DNA of 64,000 nt. Source: JAFAGX01 sp035623335 (GTDB lineage Bacteria; Acidobacteriota; Terriglobia; Terriglobales; Acidobacteriaceae). Shown here in pieces: positions 9,901-18,315 of this stretch. A program made the translations under genes and the position numbers. The stretch covers positions 1 through 64,000 of the forward strand of contig DASPTQ010000071.1 in NCBI GenBank assembly GCA_035623335.1, given 5' to 3'. Within the stretch, counting starts at the first letter, position 1. Every line of letters starts with the position of its first letter. The notes under the pieces were generated by a model. The model was not told the DNA's origin. It worked only from the letters and a program-made list of their open reading frames with translations, and did not search any database.

Positions 9901-11312
9901 TCCCCCATGCTCCAGACGGCTTCCTGCCCCGAGGCAATCAACGGGCGAAACAGCAGGGCGATGCGATCCTCGCTCCAACCAAGGGCCGCCATGACCGGCT
10001 TTGACACCGGGGCTGGACTCTCCGAAGTTGCCTCGCGGGCCTCAATCATCGCCGGCGCGGATCGGGGGCTGAACGTCCAGTCTTCCCGTCGTGCAATCTC
10101 CTGCGGCCCAGAAAAAGAGCCACTGTGGAGATCAGCGATCAACATTTCACCTGGCCCCAGACGCTGCCGCTCGAAGATCCGACTGTCTTCGAAATCCGCG
10201 ATGCCCGTCTCGGAACCGACCACCAGCCATCCGTCCGCAGTCCTCGTATAGCGCAGCGGTCGCAAACCGTTGCGGTCCAGTTTCGCACCCACTTTGATCC
10301 CGTCTGTAAAGATCAACGCAGCCGGTCCGTCCCACGGCTCCTGCTTACTGGCGTGTGCCTCGAGGAAAGCACGCAGGTTCACAGGCATGGTTGCATCCTT
10401 CTCCCAGGCTGGTGGAACCATGGCAAACATGGCGGAGGCGGGGCTGTAACCTTGCCGCAGGTAGAGTTCCAAAGCATTGTCGAAGCTGGCGGAATCGCTG
10501 ACATTTTCTTCAAGGATTTGCATGTTCCTGAGGAGATTCAGCTTCTCGACCAGGAATTGCTGCCTGGCGCGGAGCCATCGCCGATTCGCCGCAATGGCGT
10601 TGATCTCGCCATTGTGCGCCACGAAACGGAAAGGCTGTGCGAGTGACCAGCTCGGTCTGGTGTTGGTGGAGTAACGCTGGTGGAAAATTGCAAAGGGGCT
10701 GACGAGTCGAGGGTCCGCCAGGTCAAGATAGAAGGCAGACAATTGAGCTGGAGTCAGCAATCCCTTGTAGACGATGGTTCGCGACGACAGGGAGCAAAAG
10801 TAAGTCCCCATCGGTGCCAGCTCTTCTGCCCGTTTGCGGAATGGGAACAAGCGCGATTCAAAATCCGGGGGCGAATGCCCGGCAGGCGCCAGGAAGCACT
10901 GCTCGATCGTCGGGAGACTCCTGAGCGCCTGCGGACCAACCGCTGAAGGATCGGTTGGTACCTCTCGCCATCCTAAGAAGCGGAAGCCGCAATGTTGAGC
11001 CAGTTTTGCGAGAGTGTGACGAGCAACCTTTCTCTGCTCGGACGGCAGGAAGAGCATGCCGACGGCGAAGACCGGCGGTAGTTCAATTCCTGCTGCTTGG
11101 GCGGATTCCCGGAAGAATTGGTCAGGAATAGCTGTCAGCAATCCAGCGCCATCGCCGCTGCGTCCGTCGGCATCGACACCGCCACGGTGTCCGAGCCGTC
11201 GCAGGGCTTCGAGGGCGCGATCGACCACTTCCCGCGAACCGGGGCTTCCGAGCCGGGCTATGAAACCGACCCCACAAGCATCGTGGTCGACAATATGGGC
11301 TTTCGATCTCAT
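6963..11312 (-). CDS. gltB: glutamate synthase (GOGAT), large subunit
   Basis: A 1449-residue protein with the full GOGAT layout. It has a short 12-residue propeptide followed by CGVGFIA (Cys13 becomes the N-terminal nucleophile of the glutaminase domain), then the central domain, an FMN-binding barrel with the GHDGGTGASPL motif, the 3Fe-4S cysteine set CVMARQCHLNTC, and a C-terminal beta-helix domain with repeated glycines. It transfers the glutamine amide to 2-oxoglutarate to give two glutamates. The length is slightly below the usual 1480-1550. The NADPH-delivering small subunit (gltD) is not adjacent and not elsewhere in the window, so it must be encoded elsewhere or be replaced by ferredoxin. 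A LysR gene follows on the same strand. Confidence 0.97.
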   Translation of the reverse strand: MRSKAHIVDHDACGVGFIARLGSPGSREVVDRALEALRRLGHRGGVDADGRSGDGAGLLTAIPDQFFRESAQAAGIELPPVFAVGMLFLPSEQRKVARHTLAKLAQHCGFRFLGWREVPTDPSAVGPQALRSLPTIEQCFLAPAGHSPPDFESRLFPFRKRAEELAPMGTYFCSLSSRTIVYKGLLTPAQLSAFYLDLADPRLVSPFAIFHQRYSTNTRPSWSLAQPFRFVAHNGEINAIAANRRWLRARQQFLVEKLNLLRNMQILEENVSDSASFDNALELYLRQGYSPASAMFAMVPPAWEKDATMPVNLRAFLEAHASKQEPWDGPAALIFTDGIKVGAKLDRNGLRPLRYTRTADGWLVVGSETGIADFEDSRIFERQRLGPGEMLIADLHSGSFSGPQEIARREDWTFSPRSAPAMIEAREATSESPAPVSKPVMAALGWSEDRIALLFRPLIASGQEAVWSMGDDAAPAFLSDLLPPLWDHCKQRFAQVTNPPLDPLRETHVMSLKVNLGDRMVLRSPLLDQAQLDILKKQLAPCEHLSFTFPVDQGVEGARQALEELEEKAAKLAATKLGFLLLSDRGLDQTRAALPALLALAATWKSLVRQGAWRVPLILETGQVIDTHHVALLIAAGASAVLPYVALAQAASLTSDGPISYRAAVEKGLLKVMARVGISSIASYRNSHLFETVGLDADLCERFFEDAGCALGGKGLDQLLGDCLKRHAEAFSAPDARLRDEGLYRFRRNGERHGNSPELIRRMHRYITSPSTENFGYFSEVASQRVPVAVRDLLEIVPGIPLALRQVESEASLLSRFSTQAMSLGAISPETHRTLAIAMNRLGARSNTGEGGEDPEVYRGLAQENNRVKQVASARFGVTTEYLIHADELEIKIAQGAKPGEGGQLPAGKVTAFIARLRHAVPNMSLISPPPHHDIYSIEDLAQLIYDLRAVNPQARIGVKLVSSTGIGIIAAGVAKAGANLITVSGHDGGTGASPLTSIKNTGLPWEVGLRDAHCSLLRAGLRGAVRLRVDGGFKVGRDVLIAALLGADEFGFGTAALLALGCVMARQCHLNTCPVGIATQDEKQRTRFTGKPEMVESYFRAVADEVRQLLAKIGAHSMAEVVGDVKRLRPRDDAAARAVQEILQPISAPPQIGRAQEPDTALPQAMLHAFDEVGQPASGSRCFRITGADRAVGAQLSGTILRRRQRIPSAGRGDYRFTGTAGQSFGAFLIEGVHLRLFGEANDYVGKGMCGGQVAITAGETASVRGDVLAGNTLLYGATGGELYIAGRAGERFAVRNSGALGVVEGVGQHACEYMTAGIAVILGPAGINLGAGMTGGLAYLLEVPGEAVWNHQSVRAVAMGIEEGEWLLRVLDRHAGLTGSPLARRLVTAGQGLPFVRIEPLSPPCSVAETWKPILERFDPTRLPNLPPVPVEAPLPYRKQRARLWNQ

Positions 11313-11975
11313 CTACCATTGTCTACATGCTGAACCGGCGAAAAGTACAATCGAGAATTTCGATGGCTGCGATGGAATTTTTAGAAGCGCCGAGCGGAAG
11401 GACTGGAAACGAGGATCACCGTCAGAGGCGACCGTGTCGAGAGGCTAAAATCGCATGGCGCGGAAAGGGCAACCGACGACAATCCAGGAATAGGTAAAGC
11501 CTTTGGAATGATTAAGTCGCGGGACGAAGGCGAAGGATTGTCTCAGCACCAGTCGTGCTGGAAGGGTGGGCTTTCGGCTTGCGAGACGGTTCGGGTCCAG
11601 TACATAGCAAACGGAGCGCGGGCAACAGAAAAACAGCGTATCGCTCGCAGGTATTTGCAGGCAATTGGCAATGAAGTCTCCGACCGGCTGCTAAGTAACT
11701 GACAGATATGGTGCCCGAGGGACCGAGAGGTTGGCACAATTCGTGCTCCTTGAGGGATCGGGTGTGCTGTTTTTTTGATCCCTGGCGCAACATGAACCAA
11801 AAGGCTCGAGTCCTATTCGTGCCTCCCGGCTGTCAAAACTGCCAGTACAATCGCCCCACCTGCGGGTCCTATTCTCTCTCCTGCTGAGAATCTGGGGAAC
11901 GAGAGACAGGGTCTGGCTCTGCGTCGTTGCTTTCGAACTTCATGATCTCGGAGACCAATAGCGGTAAACGCTGAC
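11313..11975. other. intergenic region, gltB promoter side, no gene seen
   Basis: About 660 bases between gltB and the divergent small exported protein. Short overlapping frames (for example around 11508-11702 plus and 11512-11800 minus) show no recognisable domain and no good ribosome site. The gltB promoter must be here, but I found no clear consensus or operator. Confidence 0.4.
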
Positions 11976-12413
11976 ATGACCAAGTATTTCATTTTCGTCT
12001 TTCTGGTACTTTCCCTCGCGAGTGGTGTTCTGGTAGCTGGTCGCAGGCTCAAATCAAAGCCCGTGCAACATGCCCAACCTCCTAAGTCAATCGTAATCTG
12101 CGGAATCCAGGACCACCCTTGTGTAACTTACAAGGTCTCCTTTCACCCGCCGACCGAGAAGTTTGGCGATGGGCCCGGAGAGGGTTTCACCGACTATGGG
12201 GCGAAAACCATCGCTATCGCATCCAGCAGCGATAGCGTTAAGAATGTTCAGGCTCTCGAACACGAGGTCTACCATGCGGCCTTGTGGGAGCGCGGTTTCA
12301 AGGACACAGAGACCTGGGACCTGCACGCCTGGATTTACTTCTCCGAAGGGCCCTTCTCGTTGGTGCTCCACGACAACCCGGACTTCGTACACTACATCGT
12401 TACTGCCTACTAG
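11976..12413 (+). CDS. small membrane-anchored or exported protein with HEXXH motif
   Basis: A 145-residue protein with an N-terminal hydrophobic segment (residues 4-21) acting as anchor or signal peptide. The soluble part contains HEVYH at 96-100, a textbook HEXXH zinc-peptidase motif in the setting ALEHEVYHAALW, where Ala/Leu before the first His and small residues after the second are typical. Possible third zinc ligands downstream are His117 or Glu124. Two cysteines (42 and 49) could form a disulphide. I do not recognise the family, and 145 residues is short for a peptidase. It stands alone with a weak ribosome site. It could be a minimal metallopeptidase or a non-catalytic zinc protein. 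Confidence 0.65.
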   Translation: MTKYFIFVFLVLSLASGVLVAGRRLKSKPVQHAQPPKSIVICGIQDHPCVTYKVSFHPPTEKFGDGPGEGFTDYGAKTIAIASSSDSVKNVQALEHEVYHAALWERGFKDTETWDLHAWIYFSEGPFSLVLHDNPDFVHYIVTAY

Positions 12414-12580
12414 AGAGCACGCTTCCGGGTCCCATGCTTCTCCGCAGTAACCTGGAAGCAGAGCTCACGGAACGAGCTCGCTGAGCATCATGGGTGAGTT
12501 AAGCTCTTCTTCTCTTTCTGTACCCTAAGCCTTCTCTCTCGGCTTTCGCTGGGCCTGCTAGGACGGGCAGTTGGCAGGGA

Positions 12581-13336
12581 TCAGTCGCCGGCTGCTTTCA
12601 GGCGCTCCGGGGAGCGAGGGAGGCCTTCCGTGCGCAAGCTGGTCTCCTCGCCGAAGAACGTACGATAAATGCCGCCTCCGATCAGCCCGCCAATAATCGG
12701 CGCCACCCAGAAGAGCCACAGTTGGGCTAACGCCCAGCCTCCCACGAAGATCGCAGGACCCGTGCTACGCGCGGGATTTACGGATGTGTTGGTTACCGGA
12801 ATACCGACGAGGTGAATCAGCGTCAACCCGAGTCCAATCGCAATTGGCGCCAGTCCCTGGGGGGCTCGCCGGTCAGTCGAACCTAGAATGATGAGCAGAA
12901 AGAACGTCGTCAGTACGATCTCAGCCGTCAGGCAGGCGAACAAGCCATACCCCCCCGGCGAGTGCGCCCCGTATCCATTGGAAGCAAATCCCCCGGCAAG
13001 GTCAAAACCCTCTTTGCCGCTGGCGATCAAGTACAAGACGCCTGACGCTGCACAGGCTCCCAGCACCTGGGAGGCGATGTAGGGAAGCAACTCGGAGACG
13101 GGAAAACGGCCCCCAGCGACCAAACCAACAGATACCGCGGGATTGAGATGGCACCCCGAAATGTGGCCGATGGCAAATGCCATCGTTAGGACGGTCAGGC
13201 CAAAGGCTAAAGCGACACCTAGAAAACCGATGCCTAGGCCGGGAAAGGCTGCGGACAGTACGGCGGCGCCGCAGCCGCCGAAAACCAGCCAAAAGGTACC
13301 GAGGAATTCCGCCAGACTACGTTTGCCGAGCGTCAT
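12581..13336 (-). CDS. aqpZ: aquaporin Z-type water channel
   Basis: A 251-residue MIP-family channel with six membrane helices and two NPA half-helices at 65-67 (HLNPAVS) and 187-189 (VNPAR). Phe45, His175, Thr184 and Arg190 line up with the aromatic/arginine filter of AqpZ, which predicts water rather than glycerol selectivity. The ATG at 13336 is chosen because AGGAGGA lies five bases upstream. A longer frame begins 30 codons earlier but adds a charged segment with no family match. It is convergent with the HEXXH gene and divergent from the MarR gene. Confidence 0.93.
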   Translation of the reverse strand: MTLGKRSLAEFLGTFWLVFGGCGAAVLSAAFPGLGIGFLGVALAFGLTVLTMAFAIGHISGCHLNPAVSVGLVAGGRFPVSELLPYIASQVLGACAASGVLYLIASGKEGFDLAGGFASNGYGAHSPGGYGLFACLTAEIVLTTFFLLIILGSTDRRAPQGLAPIAIGLGLTLIHLVGIPVTNTSVNPARSTGPAIFVGGWALAQLWLFWVAPIIGGLIGGGIYRTFFGEETSLRTEGLPRSPERLKAAGD

Positions 13337-13658
13337 AGTCGTCCTCCTGCGAATATCGCATGCATTCGATTGGCGATGATGCTTTGCGGGAGATGCCGCG
13401 GGAAGGTTATCAAAGACCGGGACCAACGCAACTGTCAGGGTTGACAGGTGCCGGTCATCGGCAATTCCGCGCGCTGATGAGCCTTATTCGCAATCCCTGA
13501 GACGAATCTTCGAAGCCACGACGTCCCGTGGGGGAAGTTGCTACCCGAGGTCCAGCTAGCCGTTCATCTTCGAAACGCCTTGGCTCCCGTGCCTTCGAAT
13601 TTCCCGGCGGGAGGGGGCGGCCCGAGCGAGGCCATCTTGGGTGCCCGAGAAAGGTGTC

Positions 13659-13687
13659 TTGACACTATTCGTTATAACGAATAATAT
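13659..13687 (+). promoter_or_regulatory. marR promoter with palindromic operator inside the spacer
   Basis: TTGACA (13659-13664) and TAATAT (13682-13687) are separated by exactly 17 bases. Almost all of that spacer plus the first two bases of the -10 is the perfect 18-base palindrome TATTCGTTATAACGAATA (13666-13683). A MarR dimer bound there would block RNA polymerase, so autorepression is the straightforward reading. The predicted start near 13694 would leave about 40 bases of leader if the GTG at 13736 is used. The remaining region between aqpZ and this promoter holds no gene. Confidence 0.8.
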
Positions 13688-13735
13688 CAGCTCTGGATGA
13701 GGGAGGGATTCCAACCTGGGAAGAAAGGGAGGCGG

Positions 13736-14161
13736 GTGGCTTGTCCCGAGGAAGCTGCGTTTCTGGACCTGCTGCGCACCTGCGATCTCCTGTCGCGCGG
13801 CCCCGCCCAAGTGCTGAAGGCCGAAGACCTGTCGCCCACCCAGTACAACGTGCTCCGGATCCTCCGGGGAGCGCCGGACGGGCTGCCTTGCGGTGAAATC
13901 GCCAACCGCATGATTACCCGGGACCCCGACGTTACCCGGCTGCTCGACCGCCTGGAGAAACGCGAGCTGATTGCGCGGTGGCGGGAGGCCAAAGACCGGC
14001 GAATGGTGCTGGCCGGGATTACCCCGGAGGGACTCAAGCTGCTAGCCCGCCTCGACGAGCCGGTCAGGCAAACCCACCGCCGGCAATTGGGCCACCTGGG
14101 GAAAGACCGGCTTCGCGCACTCACCGCGGTACTGGAGGTTGCCCGTGCGAAGGTAGGCTGA
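13736..14161 (+). CDS. MarR-family transcriptional regulator
   Basis: A MarR-type winged helix protein of about 141 residues. Residues after LSPTQYNVLRIL form the recognition region, with GEIANRMITRDPDVTRLLDRLEKR as the helix-turn-helix and the wing in REAKDRRMVLAGITPEG. I prefer the GTG at 13736, which has AAAGGGAGG just upstream. An ATG at 13697 in frame would sit almost on the predicted transcription start and has no ribosome site. A perfect dyad overlaps its promoter, and a related imperfect dyad precedes the next gene, so it probably represses itself and the YceI-pirin pair. No conserved cysteine redox switch is evident apart from Cys near the N-terminus and in the middle, so the inducer is unknown. 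Confidence 0.9.
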   Translation: MACPEEAAFLDLLRTCDLLSRGPAQVLKAEDLSPTQYNVLRILRGAPDGLPCGEIANRMITRDPDVTRLLDRLEKRELIARWREAKDRRMVLAGITPEGLKLLARLDEPVRQTHRRQLGHLGKDRLRALTAVLEVARAKVG

Positions 14162-14174
14162 TTTTTGCTGCAAA

Positions 14175-14192
14175 AATGTGTTGCAACGAATA
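14175..14192. promoter_or_regulatory. second, imperfect MarR operator upstream of yceI
   Basis: The 18 bases AATGTGTTGCAACGAATA match the marR operator palindrome at 13 of 18 positions. One half-site (AACGAATA) is identical and the centre GTTGCAAC is itself a dyad. It lies 46 bases before the YceI start, where a weak TTGCTG/GAATAT promoter could overlap it. This supports co-control of the downstream pair by the MarR protein. Confidence 0.5.
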
Positions 14193-14237
14193 TCGTCACA
14201 ACGCATCTAAGTAGAATGAAATGAAAGGATGGCCACC

Positions 14238-14795
14238 ATGAGCACTCTGGCTACACCGCAAACAGCAACCACCACCTGGAACCTTGACCCGGCTCATTCC
14301 GTTGCCGAGTTCAAGGTCAAACACATGATGATTTCCAATGTGAAAGGACGATTCGCGAAGATCGCAGGAACCTTGACGCTGAACGAATCCGATCTGGCAA
14401 ACTCCCGAGTCGAGACCTCGATTGATGCGTCTTCTATTGCAACCCACGACGCCCAACGCGATGCCCACCTCAAGAGCGCCGACTTTTTCGATGTGGAGAA
14501 GTTTCCCACGCTGTCCTTTAAGTCCACCCGGATTAGCGTTCTGCGAGATGGAGAACTGACGGTAGAAGGTGATCTGACCATTCGGGGGGTCACGCGCAAA
14601 GTGCTCTTTTCGGTGGAGGGACCGACCCCGCCCGCGAAGGATCCCTGGGGAAACAGCAGAATTGCCGTCGCGGCGACTGCGAAGATCGACCGCAAGGACT
14701 TCGGCCTAACCTGGAACGCAGCCCTCGAAACCGGTGGCATCTTGGTGGGCAATGAAGTAACTATCACCTTGGATGTCCAATTTGTGAAGGCATGA
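14238..14795 (+). CDS. YceI-family lipid/isoprenoid-binding protein
   Basis: A 185-residue lipocalin-like YceI protein with the typical opening WNLDPAHSVAEFKVKHMM, central DFFDVEKFPTLSFKST and closing DFGLTWNAALETGG motifs. Family members bind long-chain polyisoprenoids or amphiphiles in a beta-barrel. No signal peptide is visible, so this copy is probably cytoplasmic. The ATG at 14238 is preferred because AAAGG is six to nine bases upstream. An ATG nine bases earlier would touch that site. It lies between a MarR regulator and a pirin gene on the same strand, and the MarR-like dyad upstream suggests inducible expression under an oxidative or phenolic stress. Confidence 0.9.
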   Translation: MSTLATPQTATTTWNLDPAHSVAEFKVKHMMISNVKGRFAKIAGTLTLNESDLANSRVETSIDASSIATHDAQRDAHLKSADFFDVEKFPTLSFKSTRISVLRDGELTVEGDLTIRGVTRKVLFSVEGPTPPAKDPWGNSRIAVAATAKIDRKDFGLTWNAALETGGILVGNEVTITLDVQFVKA

Positions 14796-14856
14796 AACGG
14801 TGCGCACGTTGCCTGGCAGCACAACCGCTGCGTGGCACCGAAAACAGGAGTAGACC

Positions 14857-15762
14857 ATGTCACTGCGACCAGTGAAACAGATCATTCAACCGCAGCCCAC
14901 CATCGAAGGTGCCGGCGTGAAATTGCAGCGCGCCTTCGGGTTCGGCAAGACCAAGGATTTCGATCCCTTCCTGCTGCTGGACGATTTCCGCAACGACAAT
15001 CCCGCCGATTACCAGGCGGGATTCCCCTGGCATCCCCACCGCGGCATCGAGACGATCACCTACGTGCTGGCCGGCTCGGTCGAACACGGCGACAGCCTGG
15101 GCAACCGAGGCAAGATGACCGCCGGGGACGTTCAGTGGATGACGGCGGGCAGCGGCATACTGCACCAGGAGATGCCGAAGGGGGATCAGCAAGGTCGGAT
15201 GCACGGTTTCCAGTTGTGGGCGAACCTGCCCTCATCCCTGAAGATGACCGATCCCCGTTATCAGGACATTCCGTCGAGCGCCATACCGGAGATCACTGAC
15301 GATGACGGTACCCGAGTGCGCATCATTTGCGGTGAGTTCTGGGGCAAGAAAGGTCCCGTGGCGGGAGTCGCCGCCGATCCGAATTACCTCGACATTCTTG
15401 TGCCGCCGGGGCAACAAAAGCGGATCCAGGTCGAGACGACCCGCAACGCGTTTGCGTATGTATTCGCCGGATCCGGTTCGTTCCGAGATGCGTCGGATCC
15501 CCGCGCGGTTCTCACCGAGCAGGCTGCAGACGCGAACGCGCCAGCCAAGTACGACGTCAGAAATCATTCCCTGGTGCTGTTCGACCGCGGAGACGAACTC
15601 ACCGTCAAGGCGGGTCCAGAGGGAATTCGGTTCCTGCTGGTGTCCGGTAAGCCAATCGAGGAACCAGTCGCCTGGTATGGCCCGATCGTCATGAACACGC
15701 AAGAACAACTGCGGCAGGCGATCTCGGAACTGCAGACCGGCAATTTTATCAAGCATCGCTGA
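14857..15762 (+). CDS. pirin-family bicupin protein
   Basis: A 301-residue pirin with the metal-binding N-terminal cupin intact: His59 and His61 in HPHRGIET, His103 in ILHQEM and Glu105. The second cupin (about 165-290) is degenerate, as usual. Bacterial pirins act as iron-dependent quercetin dioxygenases or as redox-sensing partners of other proteins. Sequence alone does not decide between these. AGGAG precedes the ATG. The gene follows yceI by 61 bases and probably shares its transcript, so the set MarR-YceI-pirin looks like one stress or aromatic-compound response unit. A small GC hairpin lies about 70 bases after the stop (15834-15849). Confidence 0.92.
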   Translation: MSLRPVKQIIQPQPTIEGAGVKLQRAFGFGKTKDFDPFLLLDDFRNDNPADYQAGFPWHPHRGIETITYVLAGSVEHGDSLGNRGKMTAGDVQWMTAGSGILHQEMPKGDQQGRMHGFQLWANLPSSLKMTDPRYQDIPSSAIPEITDDDGTRVRIICGEFWGKKGPVAGVAADPNYLDILVPPGQQKRIQVETTRNAFAYVFAGSGSFRDASDPRAVLTEQAADANAPAKYDVRNHSLVLFDRGDELTVKAGPEGIRFLLVSGKPIEEPVAWYGPIVMNTQEQLRQAISELQTGNFIKHR

Positions 15763-16494
15763 ATCGCAAGTCTGAGCGGGATGGCCGACTCACTTCCATC
15801 GCAATGACTTAGCCGGTGATCGTGACTCCTCAGCCGAACGGCAGTTCGGTCAATTGGCGGAGAGGAAGACCGAGATACCAGCGGTTTTCGTCTTAGGTTT
15901 CGAACTGGCTAGGTGTCCCTTTTGCATGGCTTTCCGGGCAGACGGGGCGGCTAACAGCTTTGCTTGCTTGTCTTGTGAAGTCCAGATTACGACCGGGGCC
16001 AGAGCCTGCACCCTTGGGAATATTTAGAATCAGCGCTTTTAGCCGGGACACCGTGATCAGTCTGCTCAGGTCTTCGCCGCTTTCCCGGGCAACTCGACAA
16101 ACACTTCGGAAGGAGCCGGGTCCAATCACCTGAGATGGTTCAGGAAGAATCTTCTCAGGTTCGTTTGCGCAGAATTGACCGGAAGCCGATAATATCCGGC
16201 ATGCCGGAAGGCCGAGAGATCTCGGCCTGGAGCGCACGTGGGAAATTCGGCTCTAGTGTTTGTCGAGTCTCTGCAACGAGTATTCCTCGGGAGTAGATGC
16301 CAAGCCTGTAGTCCTGCTCTGGACCTTCTTCGGCGTGGTGTGGCCGCAAGTTAGGCGGGCGCGACTCCTAAACCGGACTGGTAAGGTTGACAGTTGTTCT
16401 TCTCCCTTTGCCAGCGTAGAGACGAGATAAGCTGAGCGTCGATGGAGGACAATTCGCTCCACCAATAAATCAGTGTGAAAGGAGGACTACGATT
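15763..16494. other. intergenic region, no gene recognised
   Basis: About 730 bases between the pirin and AsmA genes. A short hairpin CCGAAC-GGCA-GTTCGG (15834-15849) may end the pirin transcript, although no T-run follows. Frames on the minus strand (for example 15893-16237) have no recognisable composition. The last bases carry GAAAGGAGG, the ribosome site of the AsmA gene. Confidence 0.4.
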
Positions 16495-18132
16495 ATGAAA
16501 CGCTGGCTGCGTATCGGTGGAATTGCATTCGCAATTCTTCTCTTGATCCTGATCGTGCTTCCGTTCGTGATTAACGTGAACAGATTTCGACCGCAGGTGG
16601 AGTCGCAAGCGAGTGCTGCCTTGGGACGGCAAGTCACGGTCGGCAACCTGAGCTTATCCCTCCTATCGGGCACCGTCGGAGCGGACAATATTGCGATCGC
16701 TGATGATCCTGCCTTCAGCAAGTCCCCGTTTGTGACAGCAAAATCCTTGAAGGTGGGCGTCGAGGTGCTGCCCTTACTCTCTTCCAAGTTCAACGTCACC
16801 GACATTACCCTGGAACAGCCACAGATAACCTTGCTCAAAACGGCGAACGGGAAATGGAACTTCTCGAGCATCGGTGGAGCTTCGGCGAAGAAGGAGCCGG
16901 AACCGGCGAAATCCGGGTCGGCACCGCCGAGCGTCTCGGTGGCAAAGCTGAAAGTGAACCAGGGAAGGTTGTCGGTGGGGAAAGTGAACTCTTCGGCCAA
17001 GCCCGTGGTCTACGATAATGTGAACATCACAGTAAGCAATTTCTCTTTCACCTCAGAATTCCCCTTCCAGCTTACGGCACAGCTGCCCCGTGGCGGGGAT
17101 GCGAACATCTCGGGGAAGGCCGGGCCCATCAGCCCCGAGGACGCTTCCAAAACTCCGTTCGAAACCTCGGTCAAGATCAACAACTTGAATATCGGGGCGG
17201 CCGGAATCATTGATCCTGCCAGTGGTATCGCCGGGCAGGCGAACTTCGATGGGACGCTGAACTCGAATGGCAGTCAGGCCAAAGCGGTCGGTCTTTTTAC
17301 AGGCAGGCAGCTGAAGTTCTCTCCCAAGGGCACACCGGGTCCAAAAGTGGTTACGATCAAACACACCGTGGATTTCGACCTTGACAAGGACACAGGGACC
17401 ATTAAACAAGGTGACATTGCCATAGGTACTGCCCAGGCCCATCTGACTGGAACCTTTCAGGCCCAGGGCGACAGTGAAGTGGTCAACCTGAAGCTGAATG
17501 CGCCCAACATGCCGGTCGACGAACTTGAGCCCATGTTGCCCTCGATGGGTGTGGTCGTTCCCCAGGGATCGCAACTCAAAGGAGGCACTTTGTCAGCGGA
17601 ACTGGGAATCGTGGGGCCGCTGGACAAACTGGTCATCACGGGGCCGGTCAAGTTGTCCAATACCGAGTTGGCCAACTTCGACTTGGGGTCGAAGCTAGGA
17701 GCCTTGGCGGCATTCGCGGGTAAATCGGCGTCCAATCCGAATACCGCCATCCAAAACGCCAGCCTCGATGCGCGTGTGGCCCCAGAGGGTACGAAGGCAG
17801 ATAACATCAACCTCAACGTGCCGGCCATCGGGGTGATAACCGGAGGGGGAACCGTCAGCCCGGAAGGAGCTCTGGCTTTCAAGATGCTCGCCGACCTGCA
17901 CGGCGGTATGGTGGGTGGGCTCTCGAAAGTTGCCGCAGCGGGTAGCGGCAAGGGCGGAATCCCCTTTGCGATCGAGGGAACGACTTCCAGCCCGAAGTTC
18001 ATTCCAGACATGGGTGGAGTCGTCGGGGGTTTGGCAAAGGGCGAACTTGGCAACGTCGCCAAGGGCCAGGTTCCGGGAGCCAACAACCTTACCAACAGCC
18101 TTGGTGGGATCTTGGGAAAGAAGAAGCAGTAA
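16495..18132 (+). CDS. AsmA-family inner-membrane-anchored protein
   Basis: A 545-residue protein with a single N-terminal membrane helix (residues 8-25) followed by VNVNRFRPQVES and ALGRQVTVGNLSLSLL, the diagnostic start of AsmA-like proteins. The remainder is repetitive beta structure ending in the AsmA C-terminal region (GGTLSAELGIVGPL through FKMLADLHGG). The family belongs to the bridge-like lipid transfer group and is thought to help move phospholipids to the outer membrane. A strong AAAGGAGGA precedes the ATG. It is monocistronic and convergent with the DUF2252 gene, with a large dyad between them. Confidence 0.88.
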   Translation: MKRWLRIGGIAFAILLLILIVLPFVINVNRFRPQVESQASAALGRQVTVGNLSLSLLSGTVGADNIAIADDPAFSKSPFVTAKSLKVGVEVLPLLSSKFNVTDITLEQPQITLLKTANGKWNFSSIGGASAKKEPEPAKSGSAPPSVSVAKLKVNQGRLSVGKVNSSAKPVVYDNVNITVSNFSFTSEFPFQLTAQLPRGGDANISGKAGPISPEDASKTPFETSVKINNLNIGAAGIIDPASGIAGQANFDGTLNSNGSQAKAVGLFTGRQLKFSPKGTPGPKVVTIKHTVDFDLDKDTGTIKQGDIAIGTAQAHLTGTFQAQGDSEVVNLKLNAPNMPVDELEPMLPSMGVVVPQGSQLKGGTLSAELGIVGPLDKLVITGPVKLSNTELANFDLGSKLGALAAFAGKSASNPNTAIQNASLDARVAPEGTKADNINLNVPAIGVITGGGTVSPEGALAFKMLADLHGGMVGGLSKVAAAGSGKGGIPFAIEGTTSSPKFIPDMGGVVGGLAKGELGNVAKGQVPGANNLTNSLGGILGKKKQ

Positions 18133-18214
18133 GGAAAGGGTTGGCAAGATAAACAGGCAGCACTGCGAAGAGCAAAGTGGGAATGCTCCGAGTGGTGGTA
18201 GCCTATGCACGGAT

Positions 18215-18259
18215 ATCTCAGGGCACGGCAGCGTCAGCGGGGAGCTCCGTGCCTGAGAT
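18215..18259. terminator. bidirectional hairpin between convergent genes
   Basis: ATCTCAGGGCACGG (18215-18228) pairs with CCGTGCCTGAGAT (18247-18259), a 13-bp stem with one bulged G and an 18-base loop. It sits between the stops of the convergent AsmA and DUF2252 genes, the expected place for a shared terminator. There is no clear T-run on either side. Confidence 0.6.
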
Positions 18260-18315
18260 TTCGGTTCTGGGATGCAGTCTTTGCCCCGATTGCCTGGCGG
18301 TGAACAGCGACTTTG

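Noticed and set aside
15834..15849. hairpin CCGAAC-GGCA-GTTCGG after pirin
   Set aside because: The stem is short and not followed by a T-run. I mention it but do not call it a terminator.
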